From positions 1 through 38,051 of the forward strand of contig JAEWYP010000009.1 in the NCBI GenBank assembly GCA_023395615.1: DNA of 38,051 nucleotides. Direction: 5' to 3'. Positions 6,900 through 15,189 of this stretch are shown here, piece after piece. The DNA comes from Bacillota bacterium. GTDB taxonomy: Bacteria > Bacillota > Clostridia > Christensenellales > Aristaeellaceae. Every line of letters starts with the position of its first letter. Positions within the stretch are counted from its first letter, which is position 1. Below the pieces are notes generated by a model. The model made no database searches. It was not told the DNA's origin and saw only the letters and a list, made by a program, of their open reading frames with translations. A program made the position numbers and the translations under genes.

Positions 6900-7743
6900 G
6901 AACGTACAGACCTTTCTCGGCTGTGACGCCGAATATGCGGACGCGCAGCTGGTACTGTTCGGCGCTCCCTTCGATGGCACCACCTCGTACCGCCCCGGCA
7001 CGCGCTTCGGCCCCTCCGCCATACGCGGCGAATCCTACGGGATCGAAACCTATTCCCCTTACTGCGATCGCGATCTGTCCGAACTTACTGTATGCGATGC
7101 GGGTGATCTTGACCTCCCTTTTGGCAATACGGAAAAAGCGCTCGCCCTGATTGAGCAGGCGACAGCCGAAGTGTTTCGGGATGGAAAACGCCCTGTGCTT
7201 TTAGGCGGCGAGCATCTGGTTACTCTTGGCGCTGTGCGCGCGGCCATGGTGAAATACCCGAACCTGCGCGTGCTGCATCTGGACGCGCACACCGATTTAC
7301 GCAGCGACTATCTTGGGGAAAGACTTTCTCACGCGTGCGTACTGCGGCGCATCTGGGAAATGACAGGCGACGGACGCATCCATCAGTTTGGCATTCGCAG
7401 CGGCGAACGGGATGAGTTTGCTTTTGCGCAGGAACATACCTGCCTGCATCGTTTCGATTTATCCGGATGGGAACAGGCGCTCGCTTCTCTGGCGAATCAG
7501 CCTGTTTACCTCACGTTGGATTTGGATGTGCTGGACCCTTCTGTTTTTTCCGGCACCGGCACACCGGAAGCCGGAGGCGTAACTTTTTCGGAACTGTTGA
7601 ACGCTCTGCTTCAACTGCACCGTGTGAATCTGATTGGGTGCGACATTGTGGAGCTTTCCCCGCATTACGACCTCAGCGGTGTATCCACCGCAGTCGCCTG
7701 CAAACTAGTTCGGGAACTGCTTTTACAGATGAAAGGAGAATGA
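6892..7743 (+). CDS. speB: Agmatinase (agmatine ureohydrolase)
   Basis: The 283-residue protein is a manganese enzyme of the ureohydrolase (arginase/agmatinase) superfamily. Metal ligands are visible in order: GGEHLVT (His108), LDAHTD (Asp131, His133, Asp135) and DLDVLDP (Asp210, Asp212). The following SGTGTPEAGG is typical of agmatinases. It would split agmatine to putrescine and urea, completing the arginine-to-putrescine route with SpeA. No urease or urea-handling gene is in view. The start is TTG at 6892, eight bases inside speE, with GGAGG about eleven bases upstream; no ATG is better placed. Confidence 0.93.
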   Translation: MNKNVQTFLGCDAEYADAQLVLFGAPFDGTTSYRPGTRFGPSAIRGESYGIETYSPYCDRDLSELTVCDAGDLDLPFGNTEKALALIEQATAEVFRDGKRPVLLGGEHLVTLGAVRAAMVKYPNLRVLHLDAHTDLRSDYLGERLSHACVLRRIWEMTGDGRIHQFGIRSGERDEFAFAQEHTCLHRFDLSGWEQALASLANQPVYLTLDLDVLDPSVFSGTGTPEAGGVTFSELLNALLQLHRVNLIGCDIVELSPHYDLSGVSTAVACKLVRELLLQMKGE

Positions 7744-7745
7744 CC

Positions 7746-8945
7746 ATGGGAAAATGTATGATTATCGGCTGCGGTGGCGTGGCCTCCGTCGCTATCCACA
7801 AATGCTGCCAGAACAGCGATGTTTTTGAGGAGATTTTAATCGCAAGCCGCACGCTGAGCAAATGTGAGGCGCTAAAGGCCAAACTTTCTGGTGGAAAAAC
7901 GAAAATCCGTACCGCGCAGGTGAATGCCGATCATGTGGACGAACTGATCGCCCTGATCCACGATTTTCAGCCGGACGTGGTGCTCAATCTGGCGCTCCCC
8001 TATCAGGACCTGACCATTATGGACGCGTGTCTGGCCACGAAAACGAATTATGTAGACACCGCAAACTACGAACCGCCGGAAACTGCGAAGTTCGAATACA
8101 GCTGGCAGTGGGCGTATCGTGAGAAATTCCGGGAGGCCGGGATTTGCGCCCTGCTTGGAAGCGGTTTTGATCCGGGGGTCACGGGCGTGTTTTCCGCTTA
8201 TGCGCAAAAGCATCAGTTCGATGAAATCCATTTTCTGGACATCCTTGACGCAAACGGCGGCGATCATGGCTATCCGTTCGCGACGAATTTCAACCCTGAA
8301 ATCAATATTCGCGAGGTGACCGCGAAGGGCAGTTACTGGGAAAACGGGCACTGGGTAGAGACCGAGCCGATGGAGATCAAGCGGGAATATGACTTCGCCC
8401 AAATCGGAAAGAAGGATATGTACCTGCTTCATCATGAGGAGCTGGAAAGTCTGGGCCAAAACCTGAAGGGAATCCGCCGTATCCGCTTTTTTATGACCTT
8501 CGGTCAGAGCTATTTGAACCATCTGAAATGCCTGCAGGACGTCGGTATGACATCGATTGAGCCGATTGACTTCGAAGGGCAGAAGATCGTGCCGTTGCAG
8601 TTTTTAAAAGCCGTTCTGCCTGATCCGGCCAGCCTGGGCCCTCGCACGATCGGCAAAACCAATATCGGCTGTATCTTTCAGGGGGTAAAGGACGGTAAAC
8701 CAAAGACATACGCACTTTATAACGTATGTGACCACCAGGCCTGTTACCGTGAAGTCGGCAGCCAGGCCATCTCCTACACGACAGGCGTACCCGCAATGAT
8801 CGGCGCGATGCTGGTGATGACCGGGGTATGGAACAAACCCGGCGTATGGAATATGGAGCAGTTTGACCCCGATCCCTTCATGGAAGCGCTCAACCGCTGG
8901 GGGCTTCCGTGGACCGAAGACTTCGCTCCGGCACTGGTGGACTGA
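7746..8945 (+). CDS. Carboxy(nor)spermidine dehydrogenase, saccharopine dehydrogenase family
   Basis: The 399-residue protein has the N-terminal Rossmann motif IIGCGGVASVA (residues 6-16), a GSGFDPGVTG segment at 138-147 and a C-terminal domain characteristic of the saccharopine dehydrogenase-like family (PF03435). Directly next to nspC it is best read as carboxyspermidine dehydrogenase, which condenses putrescine or diaminopropane with aspartate beta-semialdehyde and reduces the imine with NADPH. The frame is open far upstream into speB, but the ATG at 7746 follows AAAGGAG and matches the family N-terminus. It begins two bases after speB and overlaps nspC by one base. Saccharopine dehydrogenase itself is a less likely alternative given the partner gene. 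Confidence 0.9.
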   Translation: MGKCMIIGCGGVASVAIHKCCQNSDVFEEILIASRTLSKCEALKAKLSGGKTKIRTAQVNADHVDELIALIHDFQPDVVLNLALPYQDLTIMDACLATKTNYVDTANYEPPETAKFEYSWQWAYREKFREAGICALLGSGFDPGVTGVFSAYAQKHQFDEIHFLDILDANGGDHGYPFATNFNPEINIREVTAKGSYWENGHWVETEPMEIKREYDFAQIGKKDMYLLHHEELESLGQNLKGIRRIRFFMTFGQSYLNHLKCLQDVGMTSIEPIDFEGQKIVPLQFLKAVLPDPASLGPRTIGKTNIGCIFQGVKDGKPKTYALYNVCDHQACYREVGSQAISYTTGVPAMIGAMLVMTGVWNKPGVWNMEQFDPDPFMEALNRWGLPWTEDFAPALVD

Positions 8946-10078
8946 TGGACACGGCGGAACTGCTCGGCCTGCCCACACCCTGCTATGTAGTGGATGAATC
9001 TCAATTGGTACGCAACCTGCAAATCCTTCGCTCGGTATCTGACCAGTCGGGGTGTAAAATTCTACTGGCGCAAAAGGCGTTTTCTTTCTATGCAGCTTAT
9101 CCCTTGATAGGCCGTTATCTGGCCGGTACGGAAGCCAGCGGCCTGTATGAAGCGCGGTTGGGGAAAACCGAAATGGGCGGAGAAACCCATGTTTTTTCCG
9201 CTGCATATCGCGAGGATGAGTTTGCCGAGATTGCCTCGCTGTGCGACCATATCGTTTTTAACTCGTTTACCCAATGGGAGAAATACGGGGAGGCGGCGCT
9301 TACCGCCGGTTCGAGCTGCGGCATCCGGATCAATCCGGAGTGCTCCACACAGGATCACGTGATGTACGATCCCTGCGCACCATACTCCCGGCTGGGGGTA
9401 ACGAAAGAAAACTTTCGCCCTGATTTGCTCGAAGGTATCGAAGGACTCCACTTCCACACGCTCTGCGAACAGGGATGCGACGCATTAACTGACACGCTTG
9501 CTGCTGTGGAGGAGAAATTCGGTGCCTATATTCCGCGAATGAAGTGGGTCAATTTTGGCGGAGGGCATCACATTACAAAACCCGGATACGACCTGTCGGC
9601 GCTGGTGGAGCGTATTCTTGCCTTTCGCCAGAAATACGGCGTTACCGTGTATCTGGAACCCGGCGAAGCGGTTGCGTTGAACGCGGGTGTACTGGTGACC
9701 CGCGTGCTGGATGTGGTGCAAAACGGAATGGATATTGCCGTTCTGGATGCTTCAGCTGCCTGCCACATGCCGGATGTACTGGAAATGCCTTATCGCCCGC
9801 CCCTCCGTGGAACCGGGATGCCCGGTGAGAAACCGTACCTATATCGTTTGGCAGGTCCTACCTGTCTGGCAGGCGACGTAATTGGCGACTATTCGTTTGA
9901 TCGCCCGCTTCAGCCCGGCGATACGCTGGTTTTTGAAGATATGGCAATCTATACGATGGTGAAGAACAATACTTTTAATGGGGTTCGGCTTCCCGGTATT
10001 TATCTTCGGGAAACCGGTGGAACCATCCGGACGATTCGCACCTTCGGATACGGGGATTTCAAGAACAGGCTTTCCTGA
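8945..10078 (+). CDS. nspC: Carboxy(nor)spermidine decarboxylase
   Basis: The 377-residue product is a PLP enzyme of the alanine-racemase-fold decarboxylases (fold type III, group IV). The PLP lysine is in ILLAQKAFSF (Lys44). Other family features are GLHFHTLCEQ, FGGGHHITKPGYD, VYLEPGEAV and a C-terminal PTCLAGDVIGDY that carries the active-site cysteine contributed to the partner subunit. It decarboxylates carboxyspermidine or carboxynorspermidine, giving spermidine or norspermidine, and completes the route that does not use S-adenosylmethionine. An upstream in-frame start at 8909 lies inside the previous gene and is not favoured over the overlapping TGATG at 8945. It is the last gene of the operon. 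Confidence 0.93.
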   Translation: MDTAELLGLPTPCYVVDESQLVRNLQILRSVSDQSGCKILLAQKAFSFYAAYPLIGRYLAGTEASGLYEARLGKTEMGGETHVFSAAYREDEFAEIASLCDHIVFNSFTQWEKYGEAALTAGSSCGIRINPECSTQDHVMYDPCAPYSRLGVTKENFRPDLLEGIEGLHFHTLCEQGCDALTDTLAAVEEKFGAYIPRMKWVNFGGGHHITKPGYDLSALVERILAFRQKYGVTVYLEPGEAVALNAGVLVTRVLDVVQNGMDIAVLDASAACHMPDVLEMPYRPPLRGTGMPGEKPYLYRLAGPTCLAGDVIGDYSFDRPLQPGDTLVFEDMAIYTMVKNNTFNGVRLPGIYLRETGGTIRTIRTFGYGDFKNRLS

Positions 10079-10144
10079 TTCTGCGGTTTGTTTGCAGGCA
10101 TTGGAGAAACACCTTATCCGATCTTCCTGTTTTAATTCTTCGTG

Positions 10145-10180
10145 CGGCCTGATCGCCAGTTGGATCGGGCCGTTTTCAAT
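10145..10180 (+). terminator. Intrinsic terminator of the polyamine operon
   Basis: CGGCCTGATC (10145-10154) pairs along all ten positions with GATCGGGCCG (10163-10172), one pair being G-U, followed by TTTTCAATTT. Confidence 0.88.
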
Positions 10181-10340
10181 TTATCTGTATTATTCCCACC
10201 GTACTTATAACGGGCAAAATATCAACCCGCAGTAACCCTTCCGCTCCTCCGCAATCAGGCGTTTCGGGCTGTAATTCATGTGCCTGTAACAGCGACGTTA
10301 AGCAGGCGTGATGTTTCTTCCCTTTTCTTTGAAGGCTTTC
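10181..10340. other. Gene-free stretch between the polyamine operon and yerC
   Basis: I see no credible coding frame, tRNA or strong hairpin here. It forms the middle of a 380-nt gap that otherwise holds the polyamine-operon terminator on the left and the yerC promoter and leader on the right. Confidence 0.6.
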
Positions 10341-10345
10341 TGTGG

Positions 10346-10351
10346 TATAAT
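10346..10351 (+). promoter_or_regulatory. Extended -10 promoter element of yerC
   Basis: TGGTATAAT gives a perfect -10 box with a TGn extension 108 nt before the yerC start. There is no good -35 box. A leader of roughly 100 nt follows without an evident terminator. Confidence 0.5.
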
Positions 10352-10458
10352 CCATACAGGATAGGGAATGGATGACCGCACAGGCAGGAAACGCCGGTTC
10401 TTACCGTCGCACCGCTTTGCGCGGGTCTCATTTTGTTAAAGGGATCGGAGGACGGGCC

Positions 10459-10752
10459 ATGTTTACGCCAAAGGTGCAGAACGAGCAAACCGATTTGCTG
10501 ATGAAGGCGTTGCTTTCCCTGCGCACCATGGAAGACGCCTATCGCTTCTGCGAGGATGTGCTGACTGTGAAAGAGCTCAAGAGTATTCCCCAGCGCCTTG
10601 AGGTCGCCGTGATGCTGAAACATAAGGTGACTTATCAGGAGATCGCCAATAAAACCGGCGCCAGCACCGCAACCATCAGCCGGGTCAACCGTTCTCTGCT
10701 TTATGGAGCGGATGGATACAAACATGTGCTGAAGGAAATCGACCCGGATTAA
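10459..10752 (+). CDS. yerC: YerC/YecD family TrpR-related DNA-binding protein
   Basis: The 97-residue protein is a small helix-turn-helix protein of the TrpR-like YerC/YecD family. The helix-turn-helix is visible at residues 58-79 (VTYQEIANKTGASTATISRV), preceded by the family's LLSLRTMEDAYRFCEDVLT segment. These proteins are presumed regulators without a well-defined target; a tryptophan-repressor function should not be assumed, even though a tRNA-Trp lies in the same window. The ATG at 10459 follows GGAGGACGG; an earlier in-frame ATG at 10372 adds a stretch not seen in the family. In many Bacillota it neighbours pcrA and ligA, as here. Confidence 0.88.
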   Translation: MFTPKVQNEQTDLLMKALLSLRTMEDAYRFCEDVLTVKELKSIPQRLEVAVMLKHKVTYQEIANKTGASTATISRVNRSLLYGADGYKHVLKEIDPD

Positions 10753-10797
10753 CGGCTCCGACTTTTTACGGACGCAACAGGGATGAGGTTTAGAACG

Positions 10798-13104
10798 ATG
10801 AATTTGGATATGCTCAACGAACAACAACGTAAAGCGGCCGAAACGCTGAACGGGCCTGTTTTGATTTTAGCGGGCGCGGGTAGCGGCAAAACGCGCGCGC
10901 TCACTTTTCGCGTCGCCAACCTGATTGACCACGGCATCCAGCCATGGCAAATTCTTGCCATCACTTTTACCAATAAAGCGGCTAAAGAAATGAAGGAGCG
11001 AATCGCCAAACTCGTAGGCGAACGCGCGGATGATGTATGGGTAAGTACTTTTCACGCGATGTGCGCAAAAATTCTGCGCCGCGATATCGAAAAATTGGGC
11101 TACAACCGTTCGTTTACGATTTATGACGACGACGATCAGGCCAGTGTGTTAAAAGACGTGATCAAGCGCCTGAATATTGACGATAAAGTGTTGCCGCTCC
11201 GAGAGTTGCGCTGGAAGATCAGCGACGCGAAAAACAAACTGCTCACCCCGGACGAATGGTTTCAAAAATCACCGCGTGATTTTCACAGCCAGCAGATTCA
11301 CGATGTTTACACTCAATATGAACTGCATTTAAAGAATGCGAACGCGCTGGATTTTGACGATCTGCTGGTTCGAACACTGGAATTGTTTGCCGACCATCCG
11401 CCAGTGCTTGAAAGTTATCGTCAGCGTTTCAGCCATGTGCTGGTGGACGAGTATCAGGATACCAATTTCGCGCAGTATTCTCTGGTGAAATTATTAACAC
11501 AGAAAAGCCGGAACCTTTGCGTAGTCGGCGACGACGACCAGTCGATTTACGGCTGGCGCGGCGCGGATATCCGAAATATTCTGGATTTTGAAAAGGACTT
11601 CCCGGACGCAACGGTAATCAAACTGGAGCAGAATTACCGCAGTACGGCCAATATTCTGGACGCCGCCAATCAGGTAATCGCCCACAACGAAAGCCGCAAG
11701 GATAAATCGCTTTGGACGGAAGAACCCGCCGGCGAGACGATCAAGCTTTTCTGTGCCGGGGACGAGCGCGAAGAGGCCGCCTGGATTTGCGACCGGATGC
11801 AGCAGCTTCACCTATCGGGCGACATCTACGGTAGTATGGCGGTACTGTACCGCACCAACGCGCAGAGCCGCGTTCTGGAAGAAATGCTGATGCGCGCGGG
11901 AATCCCCTATCGCATCTACGGCGGACAGCGTTTTTACGATCGCAAGGAAGTTAAGGACGTTATTGCCTATCTGCGCTGCATCGTAAACCCCAGCGACGAC
12001 GTAAGCCTTCGCCGGATTATCAACCAACCCAAACGCGCAATCGGCGAAAGCACGATACAGGAACTGGTTCGCTACGCCATCGAAAAGGAAATGCCGTTGT
12101 ACAGCGCTCTGATCGACGTGCCGGAATCGCTTTCCGCACGCCCCCGCAAGTGCGTGCATGAGTTTGGCGAGTTGATGAACCGGCTGGTTCTGGAATCGGA
12201 AGAAATGAAACTGAGCGAGTTCGTTTCTCACCTGATTCAGGAAACCGGGCTGCGCGCGCAATACGAGAACGATCAATCCGAGGAAGGGAAAACCCGGCTG
12301 GAAAACATCGACGAGTTGATGGGCGCCGTTGGCGAGTACGAGCAGGCGGCGGAAGAGCCGACACTTTCCAACTATCTGGAGAATGTTGCTCTGATTACCG
12401 ACCTTGACAGTGCGGAAACCAGCGCCCAATACGTCACCCTGATGACCGTACACAGCGCAAAGGGATTGGAATTCCCCACAGTCTTTATCGCAGGGCTCGA
12501 GGAAGGCATTTTCCCCAGTGGCCGCAACATGCAGGATGAAGCGAAGCTGGAAGAAGAGCGCCGCCTCTGCTATGTGGCCATTACGCGCGCCATGAAAAAC
12601 CTGTATATCAGCTACGCTTCCCAACGTATGATTTTTAATCAGCTGAATTATAACGCTCCCAGCCGCTTTATCGCTGAAATACCCAGGCGGTTGCTGGATG
12701 ACGAATGGATCGGTCAGCGTGAGCGCAGCTTCCCCGGTTCGGAAGAACCCCATGGACGTATGTTCCAACGGCGCGCGCCACGCGCGGAAAATGTAGGCCC
12801 GCTTACGTTTGGGGTGCCCAAAATCGTTACGCGTGGTTCGGGCGCAGGCAGCAGGAGCGCGGCGCTGGGAATCCCCGGCGTGCAAAAGGGCTTTACCCCA
12901 TCCGCTGCCGCCAGCGTACCCCCAAGCGCGATGGCCTCGCTGTTTGCCATCGGCGACCGTGTAATGCACCGCAAGTTTGGCGAAGGGGACGTGGTGGAAA
13001 TTCACGGGAACGGCAATGAAGCCCGCATTGTGATCTCTTTTGCGGCCTACGGGCAGAAGGAATTCGCGTTGAGCATCGCCCCCATTGTAAAGGTAAACCG
13101 GTAA
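10798..13104 (+). CDS. pcrA: ATP-dependent DNA helicase PcrA (UvrD/Rep superfamily 1)
   Basis: The 768-residue 3'-5' helicase has the complete set of superfamily 1A motifs: Walker A AGAGSGKT (25-32), VDEYQDTN, GDDDQSIYGWRGA, LEQNYRS, and the late VHSAKGLEFP and VAITRA motifs. The C-terminus (GDRVMHRKFGEGDVVEI) is the Tudor-like PcrA domain that contacts RNA polymerase. It acts in repair, plasmid rolling-circle replication and removal of stalled transcription complexes. The start at 10798 has GAGG nine bases upstream; the ATG at 10783 has its purine run too close. It lies 45 nt after yerC and 63 nt before ligA, with a terminator-like hairpin in the second gap. Confidence 0.96.
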   Translation: MNLDMLNEQQRKAAETLNGPVLILAGAGSGKTRALTFRVANLIDHGIQPWQILAITFTNKAAKEMKERIAKLVGERADDVWVSTFHAMCAKILRRDIEKLGYNRSFTIYDDDDQASVLKDVIKRLNIDDKVLPLRELRWKISDAKNKLLTPDEWFQKSPRDFHSQQIHDVYTQYELHLKNANALDFDDLLVRTLELFADHPPVLESYRQRFSHVLVDEYQDTNFAQYSLVKLLTQKSRNLCVVGDDDQSIYGWRGADIRNILDFEKDFPDATVIKLEQNYRSTANILDAANQVIAHNESRKDKSLWTEEPAGETIKLFCAGDEREEAAWICDRMQQLHLSGDIYGSMAVLYRTNAQSRVLEEMLMRAGIPYRIYGGQRFYDRKEVKDVIAYLRCIVNPSDDVSLRRIINQPKRAIGESTIQELVRYAIEKEMPLYSALIDVPESLSARPRKCVHEFGELMNRLVLESEEMKLSEFVSHLIQETGLRAQYENDQSEEGKTRLENIDELMGAVGEYEQAAEEPTLSNYLENVALITDLDSAETSAQYVTLMTVHSAKGLEFPTVFIAGLEEGIFPSGRNMQDEAKLEEERRLCYVAITRAMKNLYISYASQRMIFNQLNYNAPSRFIAEIPRRLLDDEWIGQRERSFPGSEEPHGRMFQRRAPRAENVGPLTFGVPKIVTRGSGAGSRSAALGIPGVQKGFTPSAAASVPPSAMASLFAIGDRVMHRKFGEGDVVEIHGNGNEARIVISFAAYGQKEFALSIAPIVKVNR

Positions 13105-13125
13105 TTCACGTTTTCGTTTTCATCC

Positions 13126-13150
13126 GGGCGCAATACTGCGCCCCTTTTTT
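13126..13150 (+). terminator. Intrinsic terminator between pcrA and ligA
   Basis: GGGCGCA (13126-13132) pairs perfectly with TGCGCCC (13137-13143) around a four-base loop and is followed by C and six T. Only 17 nt separate it from the ligA start, too few for a promoter, so termination here is presumably partial. Confidence 0.8.
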
Positions 13151-13167
13151 GAAACGGAGGGTTTGCC

Positions 13168-15174
13168 ATGTCTGAAATTCGTATGCGTGAGTTGGTAGAC
13201 CAGCTGAACGCTGCCAGCCGGCTCTATTATTCCACCGGGGCAAGCCCCATGAGCGACTCTCAATGGGACGCTCTTTATGATGAATTAACGAAACTTGAAC
13301 GGTTACAGGGGATACAGCTACCGGATTCCCCTACGCACCGCGTCGGTGCGGAACCACTGAAAGCCTTCGAGCAGCATCGCCACCTGCACAGATTATGGAG
13401 CATGGATAAGGTGCAAAGTAAATCGGAATTGCAGGCGTGGCTGCAGCGCTGCGAAAAGCTGCATACCCAGCTTGGTTCCGGGCTGGTTCCCCTCCCGCCT
13501 CTTCATTATGCGGTAGAATACAAACTGGACGGTTTGACGGTGAACCTGACCTATCGAGACGGGCAACTTACACAAGCGGCAACGCGCGGTAACGGAGAGG
13601 TTGGGGAGGCGATCCTGCCCCAGGCCCGCACCATCCGCGGCATCCCGCTTTCTATCCCCTATCTCGGCCTACTGGAAGTACAGGGCGAGTGCATCATGCG
13701 CCTGAGTTCACTGGAAGCCTATAACCGCACGGCGGAAGAACCGCTGAAAAACGCGCGCAACGCCGCCGCAGGCGCGCTTCGCAATCTGGACCCGGCCGTA
13801 ACGGCCGCACGAAAACTGGACGCTTTTTTTTACCAGATCGGCACGATTGAAAACCCTCCGTACACCGATCAGGCCGGGATGATTGCGTTTCTGCGGGAGA
13901 ACGGCTTCCAAACCAGTCCATATCTCAGGCTTGCGGATACGTATGAGGAAATCTCCGCCGCGATTGACGAGGTGGAATCCGCCCGGGAAGGGCTGGATTT
14001 CCTGATTGACGGCGCCGTGGTCAAGGTGACGGCGCTGGAAATCCGGGAAGCGATGGGAAACACTGATAAGTTTCCCAGATGGGCTGTGGCGTATAAATTT
14101 GCAGCGGAAGAAAACGTGGCCACTCTGCTGGATATTACCTGGCAACTGGGGCGCACGGGCAAGCTGACGCCGCTTGCGCACCTGACCCCTACCGATATCG
14201 GCGGGGTGACCGTGCAACGTGCCACGCTTAACAATTATGGCGATATTCTGCGAAAGAAAGTTGCAATCGGCTGTGAAGTGTGGATTCGCCGCAGTAACGA
14301 TGTAATCCCCGAAATCACGGGGCGTGTAGGCAGCCCTTCCGAAAAAGAAGTGCCTGTCGTTCCCCCGGAACGCTGCCCGGCCTGCGGGGAAAAACTGGTG
14401 GAACGGGGCGCTAACCTGTTCTGCATGAACCGCGCCACCTGCAAACCTCAGGCAGTAGCGCGTCTTGCGCATTTTGCCGGTCGCAACGCCATGGATATTG
14501 ACGGTTTCTCGGAAAAAACCGCGGAATTGCTTTATGACTGTCTGGGGGTGCGCGATCCGGCCGACCTGTACCGGCTTACGGCGGAAGCGTTGCTTACATT
14601 GGACGGGTTTCAGCAAAAGCGGGCGGACAATCTTGTTTCGGCACTGCAAAACAGCAAGCATTGCTCGCTGGACGCGTTTCTTTTCGCTGTCGGTATCCCG
14701 AACGTAGGTCGGAAAACCGCGCGGGATCTGGCGGCGGATTTCGGCTCCCTTTCCGCTTTGTCTTCCGCTTCGGAGGAAAGGCTGACATCCATTCCGGAAA
14801 TCGGTGCTGTCGTAGCCGCAAGTATCACAGAGTTTTTTAGCTTTCCCGAAAATCGGGAAATGATTGACCGCCTTCTGGCCGCCGGTGTAGAACCTCAATG
14901 GCAAAACGCCGCCCTGTCGGATCTTCTGGCCGGTCAGACAATCGTTGTAACCGGAACGCTCCCGACGCTGAGCCGGGAGGAAGCGGAAGCGATGATCACC
15001 GCGCACGGAGGGCATCCCGCGGGAAGTGTCAGTAAAAAAACAAGTTTTGTTCTGGCTGGTGAGAAGGCGGGCAGCAAACTGGCCAAGGCACAGGAATTGG
15101 GTATCCCGGTGCTGAGTGAGGACATGTTCATTGCGAAGCTGAAGGGGAATTCACCCCTTGAGAACGATCAATAA
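13168..15174 (+). CDS. ligA: NAD-dependent DNA ligase LigA
   Basis: The 668-residue replicative ligase has the expected domains in order: Ia domain with the YYSTGASPMSDSQWDALYDEL region, adenylation domain with the active-site lysine in VEYKLDGL (Lys119), OB fold (LGRTGKLTPLA), a four-cysteine zinc finger (CPACG with CMNRATC), helix-hairpin-helix region (VGIPNVGRKTARDLA) and a C-terminal BRCT domain (LAGQTIVVTGTLP onward). It joins Okazaki fragments using NAD as cofactor. The start follows CGGAGGG. The next gene starts 15 nt downstream. Length is typical. Confidence 0.97.
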   Translation: MSEIRMRELVDQLNAASRLYYSTGASPMSDSQWDALYDELTKLERLQGIQLPDSPTHRVGAEPLKAFEQHRHLHRLWSMDKVQSKSELQAWLQRCEKLHTQLGSGLVPLPPLHYAVEYKLDGLTVNLTYRDGQLTQAATRGNGEVGEAILPQARTIRGIPLSIPYLGLLEVQGECIMRLSSLEAYNRTAEEPLKNARNAAAGALRNLDPAVTAARKLDAFFYQIGTIENPPYTDQAGMIAFLRENGFQTSPYLRLADTYEEISAAIDEVESAREGLDFLIDGAVVKVTALEIREAMGNTDKFPRWAVAYKFAAEENVATLLDITWQLGRTGKLTPLAHLTPTDIGGVTVQRATLNNYGDILRKKVAIGCEVWIRRSNDVIPEITGRVGSPSEKEVPVVPPERCPACGEKLVERGANLFCMNRATCKPQAVARLAHFAGRNAMDIDGFSEKTAELLYDCLGVRDPADLYRLTAEALLTLDGFQQKRADNLVSALQNSKHCSLDAFLFAVGIPNVGRKTARDLAADFGSLSALSSASEERLTSIPEIGAVVAASITEFFSFPENREMIDRLLAAGVEPQWQNAALSDLLAGQTIVVTGTLPTLSREEAEAMITAHGGHPAGSVSKKTSFVLAGEKAGSKLAKAQELGIPVLSEDMFIAKLKGNSPLENDQ

Positions 15175-15189
15175 CCGGGAGGATTCCGC

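Noticed and set aside
7467..7745. N-terminal extension of the carboxyspermidine dehydrogenase into speB
   Set aside because: It is a shadow of speB; the ATG at 7746 has a good ribosome site and gives the family start.
10459..10752. YerC as a tryptophan repressor acting on the nearby tRNA-Trp
   Set aside because: Family resemblance to TrpR covers only the fold; the two genes are 7 kb apart with an unrelated operon between them.
11812..13005. Minus-strand open frame of 397 codons inside pcrA
   Set aside because: It is antisense to a clear helicase gene, with no ribosome site or family resemblance.
13708..15015. Minus-strand open frame of 435 codons inside ligA
   Set aside because: It mirrors ligA codon usage and has no recognisable product.
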